DNA of 53,512 nucleotides from an uncultured Bacteroidales bacterium (GCA_902799985.1 CADCCR010000010.1:1-53512), one strand, 5' to 3'; positions 1-8,430 are shown, counted from the first letter of the stretch. The notes: generated from the letters alone by a model not told the origin. A program made the numbers and translations.

Positions 1-91
1 AACATCGCAACTCAGCATAGATATAGTTGATGCAGGTATCATCTTTTGCTTGCTGCTGACGGTATCGCGGGGGCGAACTCTCATGCCGCAT
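1..91 (-). CDS. possible partial gene running off the left edge
   Basis: An open frame begins with ATG at 91 on the minus strand and stays open for 30 codons to the window edge. The peptide starts MRHESSPPRYRQQQ and ends INYIYAELRC. I do not recognise it. The frame is too short to judge and a second minus-strand frame is open over the same bases, so this may be chance. No promoter is visible upstream. Confidence 0.2.
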   Translation of the reverse strand, partial: MRHESSPPRYRQQQAKDDTCINYIYAELRC

Positions 92-650
92 AGTGGCCCT
101 CGCGACAGACACCCTCAAAAACCCCTCTAATTTGCCCCAGAATCGATTTTCACCCCTTGGGTGGATAGTTGTACCACCCGAGCCGAGAAACGTGCTCAGA
201 AGGGCCTTAAAACGCGAAATTAAAATTCAAAGAATTTTAACCCAACTTTTGAGCTGCCAAAAACAAAGCTTCCTGCCACAACAAGCATGCACCCGTAACA
301 GCGTAACAAGCGCAACAAGCGTAACAAAGGGAAAAAAGAGAAAGAAGAAAAGAGAATGGGTTATTGGAGTTTGGAGTTTGGAAGTAATGAAGCCCATGCA
401 TAGAAACGGCTTGAAAGACCGTCAGCACATAGCCGGAGGTCCCTGGACTGGGGGCTTATGGCCTTTGACTTTGCTTTACCGCTATTGCGCCAGTGGCTTG
501 CAGTACCCTTCGGCCGTCGACCTTTGATTCAGACCGTCCGTTGAAACTCCAGATACTTCAATGATTAATATCTGATTTGTCTCATTTTTAACGGGACACT
601 AATGACTTTTAATATAAAAAGACGAAAAAATGACAGAAAAAGACGTAGTA
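92..650. other. intergenic DNA without a supportable gene
   Basis: A GTG-initiated frame spans 93-527 but its product is low-complexity and resembles no family I know. Around 290-350 the DNA is a purine-rich stretch with repeated GTAACAA and GCAACAAGC words, typical of non-coding Bacteroidales DNA. From 400 to 530 the base composition changes and could be the remnant of a mobile element, but I cannot identify ends. Confidence 0.4.
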
Positions 651-682
651 TTTGCTTGGTTCGTTAGAAATCACTACTTTTG
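651..682 (+). promoter_or_regulatory. Bacteroidales-type promoter of the sulfatase gene
   Basis: TTTG at 651-654 and TACTTTTG at 675-682 are separated by 20 bases. This matches the Bacteroides sigma-ABfr consensus (-33 TTTG, -7 TAnnTTTG). The -7 box lies 28 bases before the ATG at 711, leaving a short leader. Confidence 0.75.
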
Positions 683-710
683 CAAGTGAAAACATCTATT
701 ATACGTTCGC

Positions 711-2195
711 ATGAAACTATCTGCTCTGTTACTCTTGTCCCCTGCTTGCTGTTTGGCTCAAAAGTCAATCAGGCCGAACATACTTGTTGCTATCGCGGAT
801 GACCAGTCCTACCCCCACGCCTCGGCTTACGGTTCGACATGGATACACACACCCGCTTTCGACCGTGTTGCTACGGAAGGACTGCTCTTCAGCAATTGCT
901 ATGCATGTTCCCCCGGTAGCAGTCCGTCGCGTGCCAGCATGCTTACAGGTCTTTTCCCTTGGCAGATTGAGGAGGCAGGGACACATGCCAGCAGTTTTCC
1001 ATCGAGATACGTCTGCTATACCGATGTCCTGCATGAGGCCGGCTATCATGTAGGCTATACAGGGAAAGGGTGGGGGCCAGGCGACTGGAAGGTGTCAGGG
1101 CGAACTCAGAACCCAGCAGGACCAGAATACAACAGTCATCGGCTTGTGCCACCTGTCAAAGGTATTTCGGATATAGACTATTCGGCTAACTTCCGTGCCT
1201 TTCTCGATTCTCTTCCGCCTGACCAGCCTTTCTGTTTCTGGTATGGGGCCAACGAACCCCATCGTCCATACACGCGCGATGCTTGGAAAAAGAACGGTAA
1301 GTCCGATGCAAATGCAGAGGTGCCAGCATATTTGCCTGATGTACATGAAGTCCGTGGAGACCTGCTCGACTATTCCTTTGAGATAGAATGGTTCGACAGC
1401 CACCTCGGACAAATCATTCAGGAACTGGAGAGGCGCGACATGATGCAGAACACCATTATTATCGTGACGGCCGACAACGGATTGCCCTTTCCCAGCGCCA
1501 AAGCCAATTGCTATGATGCCGGCATCCATGTCCCATTGGCCATTTGCTGGCAGGGACATACCCTTCGTCATGGCTTAGAGCAGACGACGGTCAGTCTGAT
1601 AGACATCTTTCCGACCATTATGGAGCTGACAGGTACTCCGAACACCTCAATTCCTCTTTCCGGTCAGAGCCTCGCACCTTTGCTGGGCTTAGGGGAAAGC
1701 GAATACAAACCCCACGAAATCTACAGCGGAAGGGAGCGTCATTCCTATGCCCGTCCGAACAACTGGGGCTATCCCATTCGTAGCATGCGGCAGGGGAAGT
1801 ATCTGCTCATACACAATTTCCATCCAGAGCGTATGCCGGCTGGGGATGCCCTTCCGCAGGGAGAAAGCAACCCCGTGAACGGCTATTGCGACATAGACGG
1901 CTCGCCGTCCAAGAAGTTCATCATAGAGCATCGCTCCGACCCGACCTTTGTTCCGTATTTCAGTCATGCAGCCGAACAACGCCCTGAATATGAGCTTTAT
2001 GACGTAGAACGCGATCCGGACTGCATGAATAATCTGGCAGAAACGCCATCGTACAGAAGCATCCTGAGGCAGATGAAGAAGAAGCTATCCCGTTCGCTTC
2101 GGCGTATGCACGACAGTCGAACAGGCAAGAACCCGGAAATATGGGAGACTTATCCGCGTCTGAGAGGGCCGATGAGAAGCTTCCCGGAAGAATGA
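711..2195 (+). CDS. secreted sulfatase (S1 family, serine-type)
   Basis: Type I sulfatase that would remove a sulfate ester or N-sulfate from a glycan, probably in the periplasm. The N-terminus (about residues 1-17) is a hydrophobic export signal. Residues 30-31 are the paired metal-binding Asp of IADDQ. SPSRASMLTG at about 71-80 is the sulfatase signature; with Ser instead of Cys at position 71, the formylglycine must be made by an anaerobic radical-SAM maturase encoded elsewhere. TADNG near residue 250 is a further metal ligand region. The length (494 aa) is normal. The sequence is closest in feel to heparan N-sulfatase-type enzymes, but substrate cannot be fixed by reading. Transcribed alone from the promoter at 651-682, near sialidase, GH20 and GH88 genes that act on the same kinds of host glycans. 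Confidence 0.88.
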   Translation: MKLSALLLLSPACCLAQKSIRPNILVAIADDQSYPHASAYGSTWIHTPAFDRVATEGLLFSNCYACSPGSSPSRASMLTGLFPWQIEEAGTHASSFPSRYVCYTDVLHEAGYHVGYTGKGWGPGDWKVSGRTQNPAGPEYNSHRLVPPVKGISDIDYSANFRAFLDSLPPDQPFCFWYGANEPHRPYTRDAWKKNGKSDANAEVPAYLPDVHEVRGDLLDYSFEIEWFDSHLGQIIQELERRDMMQNTIIIVTADNGLPFPSAKANCYDAGIHVPLAICWQGHTLRHGLEQTTVSLIDIFPTIMELTGTPNTSIPLSGQSLAPLLGLGESEYKPHEIYSGRERHSYARPNNWGYPIRSMRQGKYLLIHNFHPERMPAGDALPQGESNPVNGYCDIDGSPSKKFIIEHRSDPTFVPYFSHAAEQRPEYELYDVERDPDCMNNLAETPSYRSILRQMKKKLSRSLRRMHDSRTGKNPEIWETYPRLRGPMRSFPEE

Positions 2196-2260
2196 TGATT
2201 ATTCTTTATTTTCCAGAAACTCTTCTGTCCCCCAGTCTGTCAAAATACTTTTTGAGCCGC

Positions 2261-2350
2261 CTGCCGATGGAATCAGTCAAAATGTCCTAAAACTGCCGAT
2301 GGAATCAGTCAAAAATGTCCTGAAACTGCCGATGGAATCAGTCAAAAATG
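2261..2350. repeat. 33-bp tandem repeat, three copies
   Basis: Units begin at 2261, 2293 and 2326 with the core CTGCCGATGGAATCAGTCAA followed by a variable AAATGTCCT(G/A)AAA. The first unit is one base shorter. A degenerate fourth copy (GTCTGTCAAAAT) lies just before. The array lies downstream of the sulfatase gene. Confidence 0.85.
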
Positions 2351-2573
2351 CTTAACCATCAAAAAAGAGAAGCAGGTGCACAATAGGTACAAAGTTAATA
2401 ATTTTCCATTATAATCAAGCTCAGAGGTAAAATCTATACTTTAAAATTAATTTTGCGTGCTGAAACCTGTCAAATCCGATACTTTCTGCACGGATATTCA
2501 AACAAAATGCTTAACTTTTTGCTCATAATTACAGAAATAACGCGGATTTCGAAGAATGAATTTGTTTTTTTTA

Positions 2574-2581
2574 TAACTTTG
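2574..2581 (+). promoter_or_regulatory. -7 box for the sialidase gene
   Basis: TAACTTTG fits the Bacteroidales -7 consensus TAnnTTTG. A good TTTG at the usual spacing is not seen; the nearest, at 2561, is only 9 bases away. The box overlaps the left arm of the long palindrome at 2577-2670. Confidence 0.5.
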
Positions 2582-2670
2582 CAGCATCCCATAGGAGCCG
2601 ACGCTTCCAAACGTCGGAATCCGGCAGTCAAACGAACCGACGCTCGGAAGCGTCGGCTCCTACTGCAAAG
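2577..2670. repeat. long inverted repeat in the sialidase leader
   Basis: GGAGCCGACGCTTCC at 2594-2608 is perfectly complementary to GGAAGCGTCGGCTCC at 2646-2660. Outside these arms CTTTGCAG (2577-2584) pairs with CTGCAAAG (2663-2670). Internal ACGTCGG and CCGACG words add pairing. The transcript from the -7 box at 2574 would fold this just ahead of the start codon. It may be a small dispersed palindromic element or an RNA structure. Confidence 0.85.
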
Positions 2671-2704
2671 CGTTATATAGAAGAAAAGATAAGACTAACC
2701 AACT

Positions 2705-4246
2705 ATGAAAACACGACTTTACCTGTTCACTCTGCTGCTGCTGACGGCTGCCTCGGCTTGGGCTGATGGCGCGAAAAGCGACGATGTCCGCACCTCCGGA
2801 CACGCGACGATGCCACAACGCACCACTCTGTTCAGCACCCAGAAGGGCGGCATGGACATCCCTCCCTACCGCATTCCTGGCATCACCTGCGGTAAGGATG
2901 GCCGCCTCATAGCCAGCGCGGCACGTCTCGTCTGCGGTACCGACCCCGGATACGGGCAAGTGGATTGCGTGGTGAAGATAAGCATCGACAACGGCTTGAC
3001 GTGGAGCGACAAGGAGATTGACGTGGCTGTCGGCAACGCCTCGTTGATAAATAATGTGAAGACTCCGATGGAGGCGGCCTACGGCGACCCGGCCATCGTG
3101 ATGGACCGCGAGCACAACGAGGTGCTGGTGATGGCTGTGGCCGGTTGTACCGTCTACTCCAACGCCTCGACCAACCGACAGAACCCCAACATGATAGCCG
3201 CTATCCGCAGCCTCGATGGCGGTGAGACATGGCAGCAACCCGTTGACCAGACGGAGGACATCTACGGCCTCTTCGACAATGGCAATCCGATGGCAGCCGC
3301 TTTTGTGGGAGGCGGACGAATCTTCCAGAGCCGCCTCGTGAAGGTGGGCGACTACTACCGCATCTATGCTGCCCTGGCTGCTCGTCCCAACGGCAACCGC
3401 GTCATCTACTCGGACGACTTCGGCCGCACGTGGAAAGCCCTTGGTGGAGCCAGCGCAACACCTGTCCCCAATGGCGACGAACCCAAATGCGAGGAACTGC
3501 CCGACGGACGTGTCATCATCAGCAGCCGCACCGGTGGAGGCCGTCTGCTGAACATCTACACCTATACCAACACCCGTACCGGAGCAGGCAAGTGGGAGGT
3601 GGAGACCAAGGCAACCATGAGCGGCCTGAGCGCAAGCCCCAGCAGCAACCCAACAAACGGCGAGATGCTCATCGTGCCTGCCAAACGTCTGAGCGACAGC
3701 CGAATACTGTACGTTGCCTTGCAGTCCGTGCCAACAGGTGGCGGTCGCAGCAACGTGGGCATCTTCTTCAAGGAGCTGGCCGACATCAGCGACATCCGCA
3801 ATCTGACGGCCTTCTCTGCCGGATGGGACGGCTTCTATCAGGTGAGCCAGACGGCTTCGGCCTATAGCAGCATCGAGCTTCAGACCGACAACAAGATTGC
3901 CTTCTTCTACGAGGAGACCCTGACGAAATGGGGCACAAAGTCCAATCCTGTGAGCACAAGCTTCCCAACAGGAGCCGGCATACACAACTTCGACGGCTTC
4001 GAGAACATCTACCTGGCCCTCGACCTGGAGATGATTACAGGCGGCAAGTACAGCATAAGCCACGAGGTGAACCGTGGCGAGTATCTGAAGACATTCTTTG
4101 GCGCGCTCATCGACGAGTCGGAACTGACAGCCGAAGAGAAGGCCACAGCAAAGGCTTTGGTGGCCAGTCTGACAGCCGAACCAGCACCGGAACAGATAGA
4201 TGCCATCTACACGTTGCTCGCCAGCAAGGAGTCTGCCGACAAGTGA
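2705..4246 (+). CDS. secreted exo-alpha-sialidase (GH33)
   Basis: Sialidase releasing terminal sialic acid from glycoconjugates. Residues 1-20 form a clear signal peptide ending in Ala (LLLTAASAWA). YRIPG at about residues 55-59 carries the Arg of the sialic-acid carboxylate triad. Asp-box repeats of the beta-propeller are seen as SIDNGLTW, SLDGGETW and SDDFGRTW. EEALC-like acidic and Arg residues follow in the propeller, and a short helical Glu/Ala-rich tail closes the protein. 513 aa is normal for a Bacteroidales GH33 enzyme with little extra domain. The first ATG is right at the signal peptide and follows the palindromic leader. It ends before a convergent carbonic anhydrase gene. Confidence 0.92.
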   Translation: MKTRLYLFTLLLLTAASAWADGAKSDDVRTSGHATMPQRTTLFSTQKGGMDIPPYRIPGITCGKDGRLIASAARLVCGTDPGYGQVDCVVKISIDNGLTWSDKEIDVAVGNASLINNVKTPMEAAYGDPAIVMDREHNEVLVMAVAGCTVYSNASTNRQNPNMIAAIRSLDGGETWQQPVDQTEDIYGLFDNGNPMAAAFVGGGRIFQSRLVKVGDYYRIYAALAARPNGNRVIYSDDFGRTWKALGGASATPVPNGDEPKCEELPDGRVIISSRTGGGRLLNIYTYTNTRTGAGKWEVETKATMSGLSASPSSNPTNGEMLIVPAKRLSDSRILYVALQSVPTGGGRSNVGIFFKELADISDIRNLTAFSAGWDGFYQVSQTASAYSSIELQTDNKIAFFYEETLTKWGTKSNPVSTSFPTGAGIHNFDGFENIYLALDLEMITGGKYSISHEVNRGEYLKTFFGALIDESELTAEEKATAKALVASLTAEPAPEQIDAIYTLLASKESADK

Positions 4247-4303
4247 AACGACACACGACTCAATGCAGCAGGTCGGAAGGTAAAGTGAAGTTGAAGCAAT
4301 GGT

Positions 4304-4846
4304 TTAGCGTATTTCTTCCAAAGCGCCTGTCTCAGAGTCAATAATGAATCCTCTGACCACTATGTCCTTTGGCACCAGCGGATGAGTCCTGATGGTCTCG
4401 ACCGTCCGGCGGACAGAAGTTGGCGTGTCCTTGAAGCCCTCCAACCATTGGTTGAGGTCTATGCCGCACTTGCGGATGGTTTCGAGCGTCGCGTCTGTCA
4501 CGCCACGAGCAATCATTTCGTGGTGGAAATGGTCGTAGCTCATGTGGCAGGCACCACAATGAGAATGAGCCACCACCATAATCTCCTGCACTCCCAATTC
4601 GTAGACGGCGACAATCAGACTACGTATGGCCGAGTCGAAAGCAGAAATCACCAAGCCGCCAGCGTTCTTGATAATCTTCGCGTCGCCATTCTTCAGTCCA
4701 AGAGCGGCTGGGAGCAACTCCGTCAAACGCGTGTCCATGCAGGACAGCACCGCCAGCTTCTTGTCCGGGTACTTGTCCGTGAGATACTTCTCGTAGCCCT
4801 TCTGCTCGACGAAAGACTTGTTATAATCAATAATCTGGTCTATCAT
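4304..4846 (-). CDS. beta-class carbonic anhydrase
   Basis: Interconverts CO2 and bicarbonate in the cytoplasm with a zinc ion. The zinc site is visible: Cys36 with the Asp38-Arg40 dyad in SCMDTR, and His94 with Cys97 in AHSHCGAC. 180 aa is the small bacterial form of the family (related to YtiB/Rv1284-type enzymes). The start codon is preceded by a -7 box at 4867-4874 on the same strand. It converges with the sialidase gene. Confidence 0.92.
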   Translation of the reverse strand: MIDQIIDYNKSFVEQKGYEKYLTDKYPDKKLAVLSCMDTRLTELLPAALGLKNGDAKIIKNAGGLVISAFDSAIRSLIVAVYELGVQEIMVVAHSHCGACHMSYDHFHHEMIARGVTDATLETIRKCGIDLNQWLEGFKDTPTSVRRTVETIRTHPLVPKDIVVRGFIIDSETGALEEIR

Positions 4847-4866
4847 AGTTCATAGTTTTTGTTATA

Positions 4867-4874
4867 CAAAGTTA
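4867..4874 (-). promoter_or_regulatory. -7 box for the carbonic anhydrase gene
   Basis: Read on the minus strand the bases are TAACTTTG, fitting TAnnTTTG, 20 bases ahead of the ATG at 4846. The -33 position is only weakly matched. Confidence 0.5.
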
Positions 4875-5016
4875 CAAAAATGTCCTTGTCGGCAGAGGCT
4901 GAGTCTGTTTAAAAAAGGTTAAAAAGCAGTCGTATCGCATGTTTATGGGACGATTATTAACGTGAACTCGACGAAAATGTAAACTTACATCCTATCATGT
5001 GTTAGATATCCCTCCC

Positions 5017-5772
5017 CTAAGTCCGTTTAATCACGCTGCCGCTGGCCTGATGGGTGGCAAGAATCGTCACTTCGGCTATCTGCACATGCTCGGGCGCGTT
5101 GGCCACATAGACAGCCACATCGGCGATGTCGTCGCCCGTGAGCGGCTTGATGCCCTGATACACCTTGGCGGCGCGGTCTGTGTCTCCATGAAAACGGACA
5201 TTGCTGAAGTTCGTCTCCACCAGTCCGGGCTTGAGGTTCGTCACGCGAACAGCAGTTTCGGCCACATCGATGCGAAGGCCGTCTGTAATGGCCTTGACAG
5301 CAGCTTTGGTGGCACAATAGACATTACCTCCCGCATAGGCCGCATCGCCAGCAATCGAACCGATGTTGATGATGTGACCGCGATTGCGTTTCACCATTCC
5401 CGGCACCACGAGCCGCGTCATCGTCAGCAAGCCCTTGATGTTCGTGTCTATCATCGTGTCCCAGTCGTCGGGGTCGCCCTCTTGTTCGGGTTCAAGTCCG
5501 AGCGCCAGTCCTGCATTGTTGACGAGCACATCGATGTCCTGCCACTCATCGGGCAGCAGAGCCAGTTGCCGCTTTGCTTCCTCGCGGTCTCTCACGTCGA
5601 AAGCGAGTGTCACCACCTCAGCCCCCTCGTCCGTCAGTTCCTTGCAGATTTCCGAGAGTCGCTCCTCGTTTCTGCCAGTCAGGATAAGTCTGTCGCCATT
5701 CTTGGCGAATTTCCTTGCGCAACCGAGCCCGATGCCGCTCGTCGCACCTGTTATCAATACTGTCTTGTTCAT
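5017..5772 (-). CDS. short-chain dehydrogenase/reductase (YdfG-like)
   Basis: NAD(P)-dependent cytoplasmic oxidoreductase of the classical SDR family, of the type that reduces 3-hydroxy acids or small carbonyls (YdfG). The nucleotide-binding motif TGATSGIG is at the very start, VNNAG follows, and YCATK gives the catalytic Tyr and Lys. A longer frame begins at 5817, but the extra 15 residues are Lys/Leu rich and precede a good Rossmann start, so the ATG at 5772 is chosen; an AGGAGG lies somewhat far (about 22 bases) upstream. Length 251 aa is normal. Confidence 0.88.
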   Translation of the reverse strand: MNKTVLITGATSGIGLGCARKFAKNGDRLILTGRNEERLSEICKELTDEGAEVVTLAFDVRDREEAKRQLALLPDEWQDIDVLVNNAGLALGLEPEQEGDPDDWDTMIDTNIKGLLTMTRLVVPGMVKRNRGHIINIGSIAGDAAYAGGNVYCATKAAVKAITDGLRIDVAETAVRVTNLKPGLVETNFSNVRFHGDTDRAAKVYQGIKPLTGDDIADVAVYVANAPEHVQIAEVTILATHQASGSVIKRT

Positions 5773-6027
5773 TATTTTTTTAATTAGTAACAAAGCCTCC
5801 TTCTTGTTTTCATTCATTCAGCTCTGTCGTATTATCAAATTGCTCTGCAAATATACGAAAAAGTTATGATTTCGTCGCCAAGGCAAAATAAAAAGAAGTA
5901 CACACATGGATTTTTTGAAACTTGCCGGCTGACGGGCCGAATCATCTCGCGGGTTGACAGCAGAAAAAGTGCTCCAACAATCGCAAAAAGTTTTGCTGGC
6001 TAAAATGATGTCTTTTCTTCTTATTCT

Positions 6028-6059
6028 CTTGCGAGAAAGGGAGATATTTTGTAAATTTG
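6028..6059 (+). promoter_or_regulatory. promoter of the decayed type I R-M locus
   Basis: CTTG at 6028-6031 and TAAATTTG at 6052-6059 with a 20-base spacer fit the Bacteroidales promoter form. The promoter looks intact although the genes behind it are broken, so the Fic, rhuM and downstream remnants may still be transcribed. Confidence 0.6.
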
Positions 6060-6085
6060 CAAAGGGAAACTGATAAAATAGGGTT

Positions 6086-6259
6086 ATGGCAAACATACAG
6101 GAACGTGCTGAGCTGCACAAAACGATATGGAAGATAGCGAACGACCTGCGTGGCTCGGTCGATGGCTGGGAGTTCAAGGCCTACGTGCTGGGCTCTATCT
6201 TCTACCGTTTCATCTCTGAAAACATCTGCGACTATTTCAACAGCGTATGCACGACTTAG
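6086..6259 (+). pseudogene. hsdM: 5' remnant of type I methyltransferase subunit hsdM
   Basis: A 57-codon frame starting MANIQERAELHKTIW reads as the N-terminal helical domain of HsdM (PF12161), which in a full enzyme contacts HsdS. It continues through YVLGSIFYRFISEN and then hits TAG at 6257 after a frame slip. The next reading frame carries on with GYADFNYADMSD, which looks like the following HsdM segment, up to about 6294. There the sequence turns into a Fic protein. All of the methylase catalytic domain (NPPF/Y motif) is missing. So only about 70 HsdM residues survive, in two frames. It is preceded by a normal promoter. Confidence 0.8.
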
Positions 6260-6948
6260 GATATGCCGACTTCAACTATGCCGACATGTCCGACGGGCGG
6301 TATCGTCGTGGCGGTGTCGGCGTGTTTGGTGAGAGAGGGTTGGTACATCTGGCCCCTCCAGCCGAGCGTGTGCCCACGCTCATGGCCGATCTCTTCGACT
6401 GGCTCAAGCATTCGAATGACCATCTGCTCATCCGCTCCTGCGTGTTTCACTACGAGTTCGAGTTCATCCATCCCTTCCTTGATGGCAACGGACGCATGGG
6501 GCGTCTCTGGCAGTCGCTTATTCTCGGCAAATTGCATCCGCTCTTTGAACATTTGCCTGTGGAGAATATGGTGTATGACAATCAGCAGCAATACTACGAA
6601 GCCATTACGGCCAGCACCAATGCGGGGCAGTCTGGTCCCTTCATCGACTTCATGCTTCGCGAAATTCACAAGACACTCAAAGCGCATCAAGGCGAAACGC
6701 ATCCCAGCGAAGAAGACGAGTTCGGGGCAAGGTTCGGAAAGGAGTTCGGTGTAAAGTTCGGTGTAAACGAGAAGAGAGTCTTGTTGCTTTTGGATTCAAA
6801 TCCCTCGTCCTCAGCTGGAGATATAGCCGAGCAGACAGGACTAAGCAAACGTGGCATAGAGAAGCAACTGAAGAAATTCCGCGAACTTGGCATCATCGCG
6901 AGAACAGGAAGCAACAAGAACGGACTATGGATTATCAATAAAGAATAG
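6247..6948 (+). pseudogene. N-terminally truncated Fic protein with winged-helix tail, fused to hsdM
   Basis: Fic enzymes transfer AMP to protein targets. The core motif HPFLDGNGRMGR at residues 75-86 is complete, and VGVFGERGLVHLAPPAERVP just before it is typical. Residues 165-233 form a winged helix-turn-helix (LSKRGIEKQLKKFRELGII). Full-length relatives have roughly 100 more residues at the N-terminus, including the (S/T)xxxE(G/N) inhibitory helix, which is absent here. The first 15 residues (GYADFNYADMSD) look like HsdM instead. The frame itself is open, so a shortened product could be made. rhuM follows after 3 bases. I call it a pseudogene because of the truncation, but activity cannot be excluded. 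Confidence 0.75.
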
Positions 6949-6951
6949 CGT

Positions 6952-7983
6952 ATGGCAGAGTGGAAGGACAGACAAATGACAGAGAAGGAAAACAAGCTGA
7001 TACTCTATAAAGACGAGGATGGCCGAGTATGTGTGAACGTGCGCTTTGCCGATGAAGATGTGTGGCTGACACAAGCGCAGTTGGCAGAAATATATAACAC
7101 TACTCAGCAAAACATAAGTCTGCATCAAAAAGGCATTTATGCCGATGGCGAACTGGATGAAGCGGCAACTCACAAGAAATACTTGTTAGTTCGTCAGGAA
7201 GGCAAGCGACAGGTGCAAAGAGAGATTGACCACTACAATCTCGATATGATTATTGCCCTGGGCTATCGTGTGCAGTCTCCCATAGCCGTACGTTTCCGCC
7301 GTTGGGCGACACAGCGGCTCCACGAATACATCCAGAAAGGCTTCACGATGGACGATGAACGCCTCAAGCAAGGAGGCAACCGCTACTTCAAGGAGTTGCT
7401 CCAGCGCATTCGCGACATCCGCAGCAGCGAGCGCAACTTCTACCAGCAAGTGACGGACATCTATGCCACCTCTACCGATTACGACCCACGCTCCAAGACC
7501 ACGCAACTCTTCTTTGCCACCGTTCAGAACAAGATGCACTATGCCGTACACGAGCATACGGCGGCAGAACTGATTTACGAGCGGGTCGATAACGAGAAGC
7601 CCTTCGTAGGCATGACCAACTTCAAAGGTAACTATGTGACGCGCGACGACGTCAGGATAGCCAAGAACTACCTGACGGAACAGGAGTTGCAGCGACTGAA
7701 CCTGCTCACCTCTCAGTTCCTCGACTATGCAGAGTTCCAAGCCCTCGAACAGAATCCCATGACGATGGCCGACTGGGTGGCAGCCCTCGACGACCAGATT
7801 CTGCGCTTGCGCAAACACATCCTCGAAGGCACGGGTGCCGTCTCGCATCAGGAAGCCATAGAGAAGGCCGAGCGGGAGTTTGAGATATACCGCGAAAGGG
7901 AAATGCGTCTCCTTGAGAGCGACTTCGACAAGGCAGTAAAGGCCCTGCTGGATAATAAAGATAAAACTGAACAGGAAAAATAG
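6952..7983 (+). CDS. rhuM: RhuM family protein
   Basis: Belongs to the RhuM (virulence protein RhuM, PF13310) family, of unknown biochemical function, often found beside type I R-M genes and in islands. It opens with the typical WLTQAQLAEIYNTTQQNISLH-type helix-turn-helix segment, followed by the conserved DMIIALGYRVQSPIAVRFRRW block. The C-terminal third is a charged helical region. Length 343 aa looks complete and no frame break is seen. It lies 3 bases after the Fic remnant and 2 bases before a small membrane peptide. A second start at residue 9 is possible. It is the only intact large gene in the decayed R-M locus. Confidence 0.85.
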   Translation: MAEWKDRQMTEKENKLILYKDEDGRVCVNVRFADEDVWLTQAQLAEIYNTTQQNISLHQKGIYADGELDEAATHKKYLLVRQEGKRQVQREIDHYNLDMIIALGYRVQSPIAVRFRRWATQRLHEYIQKGFTMDDERLKQGGNRYFKELLQRIRDIRSSERNFYQQVTDIYATSTDYDPRSKTTQLFFATVQNKMHYAVHEHTAAELIYERVDNEKPFVGMTNFKGNYVTRDDVRIAKNYLTEQELQRLNLLTSQFLDYAEFQALEQNPMTMADWVAALDDQILRLRKHILEGTGAVSHQEAIEKAEREFEIYREREMRLLESDFDKAVKALLDNKDKTEQEK

Positions 7984-7985
7984 TT

Positions 7986-8138
7986 ATGGAAACGATTATA
8001 ACTTGGGCAAAGGAGAATTACGACCTGATAAGTCTTGGGTTTGGTGTTCTTGGCGTTCTGATTGGCATTATCTCAGTCATACAGGCAAGGAAAGAAGCTA
8101 AGCAAGCGAAGAAAGACAAAAAGAACAAAACTAAATAG
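7986..8138 (+). CDS. 50-residue single-span membrane peptide
   Basis: Starts METIITWAKENYDL, then a hydrophobic stretch (about residues 15-32, LGFGVLGVLIGIISVI) and a Lys-rich tail ending KKDKKNKTK. One membrane segment with a positively charged end suggests an N-out/C-in topology. It begins 2 bases after rhuM, so it is probably co-translated. Small hydrophobic peptides are sometimes found in type I R-M loci, and toxin-like or holin-like roles are possible, but no function can be assigned. Confidence 0.6.
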   Translation: METIITWAKENYDLISLGFGVLGVLIGIISVIQARKEAKQAKKDKKNKTK

Positions 8139-8141
8139 CGT

Positions 8142-8430
8142 ATGGTAGAGTAGAAGAAGATGGCCCCCACAAGTTCGCCTGTAAGTAGCTTGAATCCAGA
8201 TAGTAGACTTTATACAAACAATGATAATATTGTTGAACTTGTACGGGTTGTAGGAAACGAAGAAATGTGCATCAAACAAATGATGGAGAAAAAAGTCTTA
8301 AAGACAGGAGAAATTTTCTGGATTATCACCTTGAACCAGCCTTGAAGGAGCGGTTTATACGTATGAAATATCCCAAATCTCCCGTCATCCCCGACAGAAG
8401 CATCTCTTGACAGTAAAGGGCATGTTGTAG
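8142..8430 (+). pseudogene. decayed winged-helix regulator/ATP-binding protein fragment
   Basis: ATG at 8142 (MVE) is followed at once by TAG, in frame with a second ATG at 8160. The peptide from 8160 ends NQP at 8345, but reading the neighbouring frames restores KDRRNFLDYHLEPALKERFI and then RHPRQKHLLTVKG. This is the usual C-terminal winged helix of Bacteroidales AlbA_2-type DNA-binding/ATPase proteins. The two slips are explained by single-base losses (GG to G near 8295 and CCCC to CCC near 8381). Only the last part of such a protein is present. Confidence 0.6.

Noticed and set aside
93-527. 144-codon open frame with GTG start
   Set aside because: The product is low-complexity, resembles nothing known and crosses purine-rich simple sequence; no promoter or ribosome site fits.
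2453-2680. 75-codon frame ahead of the sialidase gene
   Set aside because: It spans the promoter and the palindrome, and its peptide is not protein-like.
2660-4063. Open frame of 467 codons antisense to the sialidase
   Set aside because: The sialidase has a signal peptide and Asp boxes; the antisense product has no features.
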